IMG/VR virus record: IMGVR_UViG_3300042893_000841 | Location: 1 to 55,942 of that record | DNA length: 55,942 nt | Source of the DNA: a virus | Reading direction: 5' to 3' (one strand) | In this document: piece by piece, positions 1 to 9,197 of the stretch | Layout of the letters: each line of letters begins with the position of its first letter | Numbering within the stretch: position 1 is the stretch's first letter | Made by a program: the position numbers and the translations under genes | Notes under the pieces: model-generated | Databases searched by the model: none | What the model was told of the DNA's origin: nothing | Seen by the model: only the letters and a program-made list of their open reading frames with translations

Positions 1-2
1 CA

Positions 3-1511
3 TATTATAAAGGAAGTCAGGGGGCATCACCATCAATTGGGGTTGCACCAGACCCAAGTGCGGGACAGACAGTTTACGATGAATCACCATTAGTACAATC
101 ACTAACGTCAACTTTAACTTGTGACGGCATGGTTTCACTACAATGTTATCAAGGTACTGGAACAGGAATAACCGTTAATCAAAATTGTGATGTTCCTTCA
201 GACCGGGTTAAACAAGGGTGTTATTGTTTGTTAAATAAAAAATACTTATTGGAGTATGGTGATGATGTTAAATTATTTTTAGAGTGGAAAACAAGATTTA
301 CAATGACATTTGCGGCTTGTAGGGGAGTATTCTCACAAACATTCCAAAACAATTGGATTAATGGGGTTTTATATATGTTTACCTTTAATAAGAGTACAAC
401 ATATAAGTTAAATCAACCTGATGAACCAATATATAATTATTGTAAAGATACGGTAATATTTAATAAATTTAATAATGGATTTTACTATAGAAGTTCTCCT
501 TGGGATGGAACTGATTTTATTGGAGTTAATTCACCACCACCAAGCCCATTTATACCAGTAGAACTTATAACTGAATACCCAGGATTAGGGTATAATAACC
601 AAAGAATCCAGTTCCCAACCACTGTTATGGATTTAGGGCCTAGAGATAGTTTTATTAGTGAAATATGTAATGATGGAAACTTTAATGGATATATTGCCGA
701 CCAAATTAGATCAACATCATATAAAGATAATTCAGACATAATACAAATGGGATTCATATCTAGATTATTAAATCAAAGTGTGATAGACCAAATGTTTCCG
801 GTAGGAAATCCTAATGGTGGAAGTAGTGAAGGTAAAGGAATTATACAATTCTTTAATAGTACTAGAGATGGTGAAAGAATTGATGGTGATATCGCACAAG
901 CGTTATCGATTAATTCTGAGTGGAGAGTTACACCTTATTTGAATGAAAATTATAGAGATTTTGATTTATTCATTGGTGATGATGGGGTTGGAGCTAAACC
1001 AAGACCTGTATTTGGAGTTTTCTTTTCTTCTAGCACTGAAGAATACCAATATAGAAGGAGATTAAGTCCGGGTATTGAAACTTACGCTAGTTCTTGTGGT
1101 AATTTAACATCTTATTATGGTTATCCTAACGACCAAGTTGTCCCACATTATAAATGGAAAATTGCGGGAGCATCAAATAACATTTTTGGTACTGAAAATA
1201 ATAACTGGGTTACAACATCTAATCAGAATGTTTCCGGTTTAGGGTTCTATAGTCAAGAATATCAAAACTTAGATTTTAATAATCCTTTAGAATATTACCA
1301 AGCAGGTACAAATCACGGATTTATAACTAGGTTTAATATTAATGGCAATCCTGTACCATATATTGCAAACCCAAACCCAACAATAACACACGGGACACCA
1401 AATGGAAATCCAATAATAGTCGGAGCACCATTCTTCTTTTACTTTGGGTTAAATAACGGAAACACCGCAATTGATAAATTCATAAAACTTTATGTTGAAA
1501 CTGCAGAATAA
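3..1511 (+). CDS. Phage structural (baseplate/tail) protein, 5' truncated
   Basis: The reading frame is open to the left edge, so the true start lies outside the window; the first internal ATG is at 129, but in-frame protein-like sequence precedes it. The visible part is about 500 residues, rich in Asn, Gly, Tyr and Phe, with no signal peptide or membrane segment. I recognise no named domain. It is placed as structural because it is the first of a run of tightly packed large plus-strand genes that ends in recognisable fibre proteins; its TAA overlaps the next ATG by one base (TAATG), suggesting translational coupling. It could be a baseplate wedge or tail-associated protein. Confidence 0.6.
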   Translation, partial: YYKGSQGASPSIGVAPDPSAGQTVYDESPLVQSLTSTLTCDGMVSLQCYQGTGTGITVNQNCDVPSDRVKQGCYCLLNKKYLLEYGDDVKLFLEWKTRFTMTFAACRGVFSQTFQNNWINGVLYMFTFNKSTTYKLNQPDEPIYNYCKDTVIFNKFNNGFYYRSSPWDGTDFIGVNSPPPSPFIPVELITEYPGLGYNNQRIQFPTTVMDLGPRDSFISEICNDGNFNGYIADQIRSTSYKDNSDIIQMGFISRLLNQSVIDQMFPVGNPNGGSSEGKGIIQFFNSTRDGERIDGDIAQALSINSEWRVTPYLNENYRDFDLFIGDDGVGAKPRPVFGVFFSSSTEEYQYRRRLSPGIETYASSCGNLTSYYGYPNDQVVPHYKWKIAGASNNIFGTENNNWVTTSNQNVSGLGFYSQEYQNLDFNNPLEYYQAGTNHGFITRFNINGNPVPYIANPNPTITHGTPNGNPIIVGAPFFFYFGLNNGNTAIDKFIKLYVETAE

Positions 1512-3268
1512 TGGGAATAGATAGTCCAACAACAATAGTTTTAGGGAGTTTACGAAATAAAACCGCAACTGATACTGATGGTTCTGAAAAAATAGTTTTA
1601 GAAGGAACCAATAAAGAAATTGTGGAATATGAAAGAACTATTGATGTAAATGCGTTACAAGTTTTTGATGATGAAAGACAAGAATCGGAAATATATAGAC
1701 CAACATCAAAATACGATGTTATTTTTAAAAACGCATATTCTGGTATCACAACATACCCACCATATAGGGATTATTTATATTACGTAAATATTGAAGAAAG
1801 TGCCGGACAAGTATTATGTGGTACCCCATTTAATATTGTTCCTTGGTTTGGATACCCCCAATACTCTGAGTTTGATTTTGAAAGAACGGACAACTCAAAA
1901 GTTGGATACACTTCAGGATTAAATAATCATCAAGATTTTTTAAATATTAGTGCAACAACATATAATTGGACACATTATTTAAGTTACCCATTTGATAATG
2001 ACTATAACCAACAGTTATTTGCAAATGACCCAACCAGTTTAACAACTTGGAATTGGGTTGCGTCAGATGGTATACCCTTTGTTATTATTTCTAACTCTGA
2101 TAATATCATTAGATTTAAATGTCCTATGTCACACGGGTTAATTACCGGTGAGTACGTACAGTTGTCTTTTGATTATAACGGAACCACAGTTTTTACCGTA
2201 GATTCTTTGGGTGATGGTGGATCTGGTAGTGAGTTTGTAATGTTTAATTTATTCAATATTGGTTATTTAGGAACAACATTTGATGTTGGAGTAACAGGAA
2301 CCTTTAAAAGAGTTTTAGACCCAATTAACTCCGGAGAAACAACATCAAAGTATTATGTTAGAGTTAATAAAATTTTAACAAATTCAGAAGATGCAATTTT
2401 AGTTAAAGCGGCTTTTGAACAAAACATTTTTAACGGTAAAAGTAAACTTGAAAAAGTTTTATCCGGTTTTACACCAACCTTAACGGTATTAACCCCACCT
2501 ACATTACCAAGAACCTCAATTTTAGAAGGAAGTCAAAGTTATACATTATCTTTTAATAGAGATATTGATGTATCATTGTTAATTGATAATCAAAAACGAC
2601 CAATAACGGAACTATTCTTTACTACTATTTGGAAAGGTTATTATGGATGGACAGATAGATTAAAAAAAGGACATTACTTTAATGTGTATCTTGATAGTTC
2701 TATTCCAAACCAATGGTGGGATTTAACAAACCCATTGTCTGACTCAACTATAGTAAATATTCCATACACCTCAAACTTAGGGTTTGGACCATTTTATTAT
2801 AATCAAGATTTATTTTCTGGGGATACTATAGATGGTGACTATTGTGAGTGGAATGACTATGAGCAACTTGAAAGAGTAATATCAAGACAAATTAATAAAT
2901 TCACATTTAATCAAAGTTGGTTTACTCAATTAGATTCTTCACCAAACACAAATAAATTTGGTTATTACTATTATCCACATAACCCAATAAAACTTAAAGT
3001 CTATTCTGATTATGTGGAAGAAGGGGACGCTCTTACGGTAGAGGGAATACCAAATTATGCGTTCTACTCAAATATGTCAAATAGTTTTAGATGGAGAGAT
3101 ATATATCCATATGGGTTTGTTGACAATTTAGGGAACGGAGTAGATTACCCGTTTTCAAACGGAAGACATTATCCGTTTAAAAATACAATATTCAGAATTT
3201 TTTCTGAAGGATCAGGAATTGCTGATATAACACAAATTGCAGAACCTACGATAGATGAGTGTGAGTAA
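1511..3268 (+). CDS. Phage structural protein (baseplate/tail), unknown family
   Basis: This 585-residue protein starts in a TAATG overlap with the gene before and overlaps the next gene by 14 bases. Its composition (Asn, Tyr, Phe, Ser and Thr rich, low Lys, no transmembrane segment) suits a beta-rich virion protein. I see no catalytic motif and cannot name a family. Position between other large structural genes is the only functional clue. Confidence 0.6.
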   Translation: MGIDSPTTIVLGSLRNKTATDTDGSEKIVLEGTNKEIVEYERTIDVNALQVFDDERQESEIYRPTSKYDVIFKNAYSGITTYPPYRDYLYYVNIEESAGQVLCGTPFNIVPWFGYPQYSEFDFERTDNSKVGYTSGLNNHQDFLNISATTYNWTHYLSYPFDNDYNQQLFANDPTSLTTWNWVASDGIPFVIISNSDNIIRFKCPMSHGLITGEYVQLSFDYNGTTVFTVDSLGDGGSGSEFVMFNLFNIGYLGTTFDVGVTGTFKRVLDPINSGETTSKYYVRVNKILTNSEDAILVKAAFEQNIFNGKSKLEKVLSGFTPTLTVLTPPTLPRTSILEGSQSYTLSFNRDIDVSLLIDNQKRPITELFFTTIWKGYYGWTDRLKKGHYFNVYLDSSIPNQWWDLTNPLSDSTIVNIPYTSNLGFGPFYYNQDLFSGDTIDGDYCEWNDYEQLERVISRQINKFTFNQSWFTQLDSSPNTNKFGYYYYPHNPIKLKVYSDYVEEGDALTVEGIPNYAFYSNMSNSFRWRDIYPYGFVDNLGNGVDYPFSNGRHYPFKNTIFRIFSEGSGIADITQIAEPTIDECE

Positions 3269-4070
3269 ATATAAATTATTGGTTCCAACAACGGATAAAC
3301 AAATAAATATTCCTATTGAAATAAAATGGGATTTTACTGAGCGCGACCAGGCAATTGACGTATATCAAGAACAAATTGTTGGGGATTTAATAGGAGAACC
3401 AACAGATTTTGAATTATCAAGATTTTCACATCAGTCTTATTTACCACTAAATGGTGGAACAAATTTACAAACAAGTGTTAATTATGAATTTAACTTTTTT
3501 GATAGTGGTCAAACAATAAATAACCCAGCGGCTTGGATAAATAGTTATCGATACGAAGGATTTTCTGCGTCGGATATATATTATTACATAAAACCTTTTA
3601 CAAAATCATTCTTTAAGTTGGATTTTTATGATACAAGAATCGACGCATCACAAACAAATTATTTTACAATAATATTACCAGTACAACAAGGTGATTTTGA
3701 AACTGTCACAATATCCCAATCTTTATCTAACATAAAAATTCGTAAACCAAAATTCAAATTAGATTTTGTTGGTGATAAAGAAGGGTTTTTTATTTATTGG
3801 TTAAGGAACAGAGGTTATATTGATATGGACGAATTCTATATGTCAGCTAAATTTTTTGATGCAAGAACTGGTGTGTATGTTAAAATGATGAATAGACCAC
3901 AAGGATCGTTATCAGGAAACTATTATACATTTAATGGGGAAGATTTTTTCTATTACAAAGTTAAATTAGATTATAATACAAAAACATATCAAGTATTTTC
4001 AACTGTAACAGGAAACCAGGTTGGGACCGACATAAACCCAATTTTATGGTATGAATACCTTAACCCTTAA
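3255..4070 (+). CDS. Phage structural protein, unknown family
   Basis: A 271-residue aromatic-rich protein without membrane segments. Its ATG lies inside the 3' end of the preceding gene (14-base overlap) and the next gene begins two bases after its stop, so it belongs to the same tightly coupled tail operon. No domain is recognised; a small baseplate component is the most likely role by context. Confidence 0.55.
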   Translation: MSVSKYKLLVPTTDKQINIPIEIKWDFTERDQAIDVYQEQIVGDLIGEPTDFELSRFSHQSYLPLNGGTNLQTSVNYEFNFFDSGQTINNPAAWINSYRYEGFSASDIYYYIKPFTKSFFKLDFYDTRIDASQTNYFTIILPVQQGDFETVTISQSLSNIKIRKPKFKLDFVGDKEGFFIYWLRNRGYIDMDEFYMSAKFFDARTGVYVKMMNRPQGSLSGNYYTFNGEDFFYYKVKLDYNTKTYQVFSTVTGNQVGTDINPILWYEYLNP

Positions 4071-4072
4071 TT

Positions 4073-5245
4073 ATGGAAGAACAAAAATATTATTTTAAAA
4101 TATCTCCGGAAAACATTGAGGCGGATCTTATTATTGTTGATTATACTGCAAGTACCGAAACCAATTATGAAATAGATCCTTGTTGTCCAATAACTGCAAT
4201 AACAACAAATGTTATTACTGGTAGTACTGGGGTTTATACCGGAATGACTTATATTTTGTCAGGAGGAACAAATGGCGAATCTTTATTAACGTGTTTAACA
4301 ATACCATTACTATTTACTGAAACCGCAATTGACTTTGGGTACTATACTCCATTTGATGGGGCGGCAATACAAAAGGATACTATAACTAACTTTTTGTATT
4401 CAGCAACAACCGCCAACCCTTATGATGTATTATTTTTTAACACATCAGATGAAGGGTTAAAGAAATTTTTATCACTATGTACTTTTGTTTTAGATTGGGG
4501 GGACGGTTCACCACTTTTTACATTAACAAATACCACACCTGTTTTACATACTTACCCTGCGGCAACAACACAATATGAAATTATATTAACTTGTTATTCA
4601 CCATGGGGAATATCCACAGTTACAAAACCTGTTAATATACCGTATACTGACGTTATAATACCTAACTCAGGGGGTACCGCATATTTTACTGCCTTTGGTT
4701 GTAATTGGACAGGAACACCAGTTAGTTACGATTATATATTTACTGGGGACTCAAACACATCAATTGATGATTATGATAGTAGTACATTTACTACAGTACC
4801 TTTTTTAATTACAGGGTATACACAAAGTACTTTGAGTGATTTATCACAATACGGACCAAAATACAATTTATTTGGAGGTAAATATAAATTAAATATTCCA
4901 GTAACAGGGACCTCCGCGAGTTACGGAATTGTATATGGACCAGACCCAACCAATACCTATACCGCATATACCGTAAATGATATTTTATATTGGGATATTA
5001 ACGACGGGACTACAATTTATTTTATTTCTTCTTATGGTATAGATAAGGATGAGTATGTTTTGTCAGCATTAACAAAAAATGAAGCATTATTAAATGTAAT
5101 TGATGAACCACAAATACAATCTGAATTATTTATTGAAAGGGGTAAAATTTCTGGGTTAGAGGCGTTACAAAGGTTGGGGGAGGTTGATAATTTAGGTGAT
5201 ATAACAAAATATGGTTATGGATACTTTAATGTCAAAAAATACTGA
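4073..5245 (+). CDS. Structural protein with a PKD-like domain
   Basis: A 390-residue protein. Around residues 138-190 it has the hallmark of a PKD (polycystic kidney disease, Ig-like) fold: WGDGSP, then a stretch ending in HTYP, then a further beta-rich segment. PKD domains in phage virion proteins usually act as surface decoration or carbohydrate-contacting modules; that role is inferred from the family. The rest of the protein is Thr/Gly rich. It starts just after the preceding stop and is followed by a short gap with a TATTTAT element before the next gene. Confidence 0.6.
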   Translation: MEEQKYYFKISPENIEADLIIVDYTASTETNYEIDPCCPITAITTNVITGSTGVYTGMTYILSGGTNGESLLTCLTIPLLFTETAIDFGYYTPFDGAAIQKDTITNFLYSATTANPYDVLFFNTSDEGLKKFLSLCTFVLDWGDGSPLFTLTNTTPVLHTYPAATTQYEIILTCYSPWGISTVTKPVNIPYTDVIIPNSGGTAYFTAFGCNWTGTPVSYDYIFTGDSNTSIDDYDSSTFTTVPFLITGYTQSTLSDLSQYGPKYNLFGGKYKLNIPVTGTSASYGIVYGPDPTNTYTAYTVNDILYWDINDGTTIYFISSYGIDKDEYVLSALTKNEALLNVIDEPQIQSELFIERGKISGLEALQRLGEVDNLGDITKYGYGYFNVKKY

Positions 5246-5251
5246 TTAAAG

Positions 5252-5258
5252 TATTTAT
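5252..5258 (+). promoter_or_regulatory. TATTTAT element upstream of 5290
   Basis: TATTTAT lies in the 44-base gap between the PKD protein and the GTG-started gene at 5290, 31 bases before the start. The same heptamer recurs before many other starts on both strands and may be a phage-specific promoter core. This copy is further from its gene than most. Confidence 0.3.
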
Positions 5259-5289
5259 AAAAAGATAAACAAATTTATAACTAAAAAAC

Positions 5290-6198
5290 GTGGCTACAGG
5301 AAATTATGGAACAATAAGACCATCAGATGTAAGTCCTGACGATGTTGAGATAATATTGAATTATACACCGTCTAGAGATAACACTGATAATTTTTTACTA
5401 ACAAAGTTAGACGCTAAAACTATATTGAAGCCGTATTTTCATAATGCAGATACTGGTGGAAACGCAAATGTTGAATTACTTGGTGGTTTATATAATTTAA
5501 AATTACCAGCAGACCAATTTAATAAACTTGGTATTTATACATTATACATAAGACCGGCAGAAATAAGAACTACAATCACTGATTGTGGTGTTTTATCGGC
5601 ATTACCAAATGTTAAAGGAATTGTTATTGATATTAATAATGTTCCGGTTGATTACAGAAATAAATTTATTAATCAAGGATTAATAGGTTTCAGAGTTGAA
5701 TATTTAAATGCGAATGGAACTAAAATACCTAATTTCTTTAGGATTATTACCTCATCATTTTATTGTGAACCTGTTTATCAAAACTTAACAAATACTTCAC
5801 AAAAATCTATTAGATATAGATATGTTGAGAGTAGTACTAATTTATTATTTTGTACTTTATCACCATCAGCATCGCCAACTAACAAACCAAGTGCAACACC
5901 GTACATTGGACAACCAAACCAAAATATAATAATAAGTAATACCTTCTTTAACCCAATCACTACTGAGATAGAGATTGTTGACCAAGACATCTCAACACTT
6001 GCAATTGCTCTTTATGGTAATCAAACTAAATCAATTGATGATGGTATTTACACAATTTACGACAATCAAAATAACATTTATAAACAATACAATCTATACG
6101 AAATTAAGGACCAGTTTAATGAATTATTATATGAGGTTAGACAGGATAGAGGAACTAATATAGATTTTAGTAAAAGTTTTAATAACATAACAGGATAA
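5290..6198 (+). CDS. Phage structural protein, GTG start
   Basis: A 302-residue protein that must start at GTG (reads M-A-T-G-N-Y), because no in-frame ATG precedes the conserved-looking N-terminus. A short Ser/Pro/Thr-rich linker sits near residues 195-207 (SPSASPTNKPSATPYIG). The stop overlaps the next ATG (TAATG). No family is recognised; by position it is a baseplate or tail component. The preceding 44-base gap with a TATTTAT element could mark a new transcript start. Confidence 0.55.
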   Translation: MATGNYGTIRPSDVSPDDVEIILNYTPSRDNTDNFLLTKLDAKTILKPYFHNADTGGNANVELLGGLYNLKLPADQFNKLGIYTLYIRPAEIRTTITDCGVLSALPNVKGIVIDINNVPVDYRNKFINQGLIGFRVEYLNANGTKIPNFFRIITSSFYCEPVYQNLTNTSQKSIRYRYVESSTNLLFCTLSPSASPTNKPSATPYIGQPNQNIIISNTFFNPITTEIEIVDQDISTLAIALYGNQTKSIDDGIYTIYDNQNNIYKQYNLYEIKDQFNELLYEVRQDRGTNIDFSKSFNNITG

Positions 6199-9197
6199 TG
6201 GCAATTAATAAATTTACTTGTCCACCACAGGCCTCAGGCCAAGGATCGTTCTCAGACAACTTAGTTGGATTCCAATTAATTGATGGGGGAGGATTTACGC
6301 AAGGAAATTTTGAATTTACTACTGGTATTTCGGAAAAACAAGATAGAAATTTTGAGATAGGTGTCTTTTCTGACCCTATGAGTTTAACAAGTATGAATAT
6401 TGAGGATGTTGAACAATCAAAAATGTTAATTGCGAATAATTTCCAAGTTTATCCAAATTATGATTTAACCCAAATAACAAATTTTACATTATATGGTTCG
6501 TTAGTACTTAGAGTTTCTTCGTCTATTAGAAAGATTATTAATTTTTTTCCTGCTGGGTTAGAAGTTCTAAATTATAGACCTGATTATACAACTGGATATA
6601 CTGCAGTTAATATTGTTTATGACAGTGTAGAAAATGAAACTTATTTTGATTTAGATATATCCGCAATAAGAAACCCGTTTGGTATTGATTATACAACAAA
6701 TGCGGACAAAAACATTCTTTCATCTGAAATATCAATATCCCAGTTAAGAAATTTAAAACAAAATTTTAACAAATATGGTTTATTTGTGAATGGTGGGGTC
6801 TATTCAATAAATGAGATAGTTCCCACAACCGAAAACGATCAGTATCTAAGAATTTATGTTATTGGAGAACCATTCCCAAATAAATACCAAACTGAAGAAG
6901 ATATAATAATAAGACCTACCGATTTTTATGTTAATAAAGTATTTAATGAAGATTTAGATGCGGTTGAAAACTTCTTACTTAATAGACAGAATTACCCATT
7001 ATATACCGCATACTTTCAAGTACCGGTTGAAAATGAAGATGGGACATATACGTTTAGTTACCAAACATTAAGATTTCCTACCGATGGAAAATGGAATTTG
7101 GACCTTAGAACCAAATCTTTTGAGAATTACTTATCGGAATTAAATAAATTTGCAACAAATTTTGATTCATATAAAACAAATTTAATCTCTAGATTTTTAA
7201 CTACCGCATCCCTAAAAGAATTTGACACAACAGATAAAAAACTTGAAAAAGTTTTACAATTATATGGTAGAAGTTTTGACGAAACTAAAAAATTTATAGA
7301 CGCTCTTGCAAATATGAATTCAGTTAGGTATAATGTTAAAAATGACATACCATCACAATTACTTAGAAATTTAGCACAAACTTTAGGATGGAAAATAAAT
7401 ATGTCCCCTATTAGTGAAACTGAATTATTAGATTCCGTATTTAAGGGGGCTGAAAGTAATTTTAGTGGAGTCCCTATTGGACAAACTCCGGAAGAATTAA
7501 ATTACCAATATTTTAGAAATCTTTTATTAAATTCTGCCTTCTTATTCAAATCAAAAGGAACTAGAAAATCTATTGAAATACTAATGAGATTGATAGGAGC
7601 TCCGGAATTTTTAGTTGAGTTTAATGAACATATATATGTTGCCGACCAAAGGATTAATATTAATGACTTTGAAACAAAATACCTTTCAATATCTGGAGGA
7701 ACCTACGTTCAACAAATACCGGTATTAGATTACACCGATGTGTATTCTATTATGGGAGTACAATATACTGGAGTTACATTATCAAGTATAACTAGGGATG
7801 TTAGTGTTACTCTTTCTGATTACCCCATAGACCAATTTGGTTGCCCCAGCATGCCAGTTGAAAGTGACACATATTACTTCCAAATCGGAGGAGGGTGGTT
7901 TGAATCAACACCACAACATAGAATGCCGGAAAAGATAGATTTGACAACAAGTGTGTTTACCGGAACAAATCCTTCATATCAAACAAAATTATTACCATTT
8001 AATTATGGTGAAGAATATCTACAAAGATACAGACAATTCCCCTATATGGATATGGGATTCAGATTGAGAAAAATTGTGGATAATAAAAAAAGTTGGACAG
8101 ACCACGAAAGTATTTTAAGAAAAAGTTCTGATGGTAATTTTAATGCGTATTATCCAGTTTCGGAAGACTGTTTAGTTCTTAATGTTAAGAATGTTGATAT
8201 CATGTTAAATCCAAGTTTAGGGTTGGTCTATGATGTATGGTCTATGTCTAGATTATATAATTACCCAATACCTAATCAAGGATTAAATTATGTTGAACCA
8301 ACATATTGTAACCCAAACCCAAACACACCATACCCTAAAAGGGGTGGTATTGATTGGACTGAAATTATACCTAAACCAAAAGAAAAAACATTCTTTGAAT
8401 TTGCCCAAACTTTTTGGCATAATACAATTAATGTTAGAAATAGACAATTCATAACTGACGGTAAAACCGGTGGTTATCCTACATTACAATCAATCTATTG
8501 GAAATATTTGGAATCAAAACAAACTGTTAACATCCCAAATGATAATTTCACATATCAAACAATGATTGATTATGTGAATGGTCTTGGAGATTATTGGATT
8601 AGATTGGTAGAACAAATGGTTCCAGCAACAACAATATGGAATACCGGAGTTAGATTTGAGAATTCAATTTTCCATAGACAAAAGTTTGTTTGGAGAAGAC
8701 AATACGGATGTCAAATTGTTCCAATACCTTGTAAACCTTGTCTTTTAACTTCACAATTATTTGCTTTTGATTGTCCCACCCAGTTTATTGAATGTGGGTT
8801 ATATCCTTGGACAAATAATCCAAATATTGTTTCTTTTGGTACTATATTGGCAGAAACTTTAAATAATTATTTATTGGCGAATGGTTTAACTTTAAGTGAT
8901 TGTTTATTAAATACAATTGTTGTTCATTGGTATGTTGATTTAAGATTAAACGGAGTTCCATTAACTATAGACCTATTTACAACAACAAGTGGGTATTCTG
9001 TAATACCAACAAATTCTGAATGGGTGAGCGGATTAACCCAATCTTTAAATAATTTACAAAATGACGGACTAACTTATTCTATTGATGAGGAAAATAATTC
9101 CGTAACTGTTTTTAACATAAATTGTACACCACTTAGCCTTGACGATACGTTTGAGATTAATGTTGGTTTGGACTTTAATATACTGTGTAATCAATAA
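6198..9197 (+). CDS. Large baseplate/tail protein with P2 gpI-like KGTR motif
   Basis: A 999-residue protein, the largest of the module. Around residues 445-470 it reads FLFKSKGTRKSIEILMRLIG. A K-G-T-R followed by an amphipathic helix is the recurring signature of the P2 gpI/tail protein I family of baseplate proteins, which join wedge to central spike or fibres. A helical segment precedes it (about residues 310-440), and the C-terminal third contains several Cys pairs and ends in a beta-rich region. It is coupled to both neighbours by TAATG overlaps. Assignment rests on one motif plus context, so it is tentative. Confidence 0.55.
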   Translation: MAINKFTCPPQASGQGSFSDNLVGFQLIDGGGFTQGNFEFTTGISEKQDRNFEIGVFSDPMSLTSMNIEDVEQSKMLIANNFQVYPNYDLTQITNFTLYGSLVLRVSSSIRKIINFFPAGLEVLNYRPDYTTGYTAVNIVYDSVENETYFDLDISAIRNPFGIDYTTNADKNILSSEISISQLRNLKQNFNKYGLFVNGGVYSINEIVPTTENDQYLRIYVIGEPFPNKYQTEEDIIIRPTDFYVNKVFNEDLDAVENFLLNRQNYPLYTAYFQVPVENEDGTYTFSYQTLRFPTDGKWNLDLRTKSFENYLSELNKFATNFDSYKTNLISRFLTTASLKEFDTTDKKLEKVLQLYGRSFDETKKFIDALANMNSVRYNVKNDIPSQLLRNLAQTLGWKINMSPISETELLDSVFKGAESNFSGVPIGQTPEELNYQYFRNLLLNSAFLFKSKGTRKSIEILMRLIGAPEFLVEFNEHIYVADQRININDFETKYLSISGGTYVQQIPVLDYTDVYSIMGVQYTGVTLSSITRDVSVTLSDYPIDQFGCPSMPVESDTYYFQIGGGWFESTPQHRMPEKIDLTTSVFTGTNPSYQTKLLPFNYGEEYLQRYRQFPYMDMGFRLRKIVDNKKSWTDHESILRKSSDGNFNAYYPVSEDCLVLNVKNVDIMLNPSLGLVYDVWSMSRLYNYPIPNQGLNYVEPTYCNPNPNTPYPKRGGIDWTEIIPKPKEKTFFEFAQTFWHNTINVRNRQFITDGKTGGYPTLQSIYWKYLESKQTVNIPNDNFTYQTMIDYVNGLGDYWIRLVEQMVPATTIWNTGVRFENSIFHRQKFVWRRQYGCQIVPIPCKPCLLTSQLFAFDCPTQFIECGLYPWTNNPNIVSFGTILAETLNNYLLANGLTLSDCLLNTIVVHWYVDLRLNGVPLTIDLFTTTSGYSVIPTNSEWVSGLTQSLNNLQNDGLTYSIDEENNSVTVFNINCTPLSLDDTFEINVGLDFNILCNQ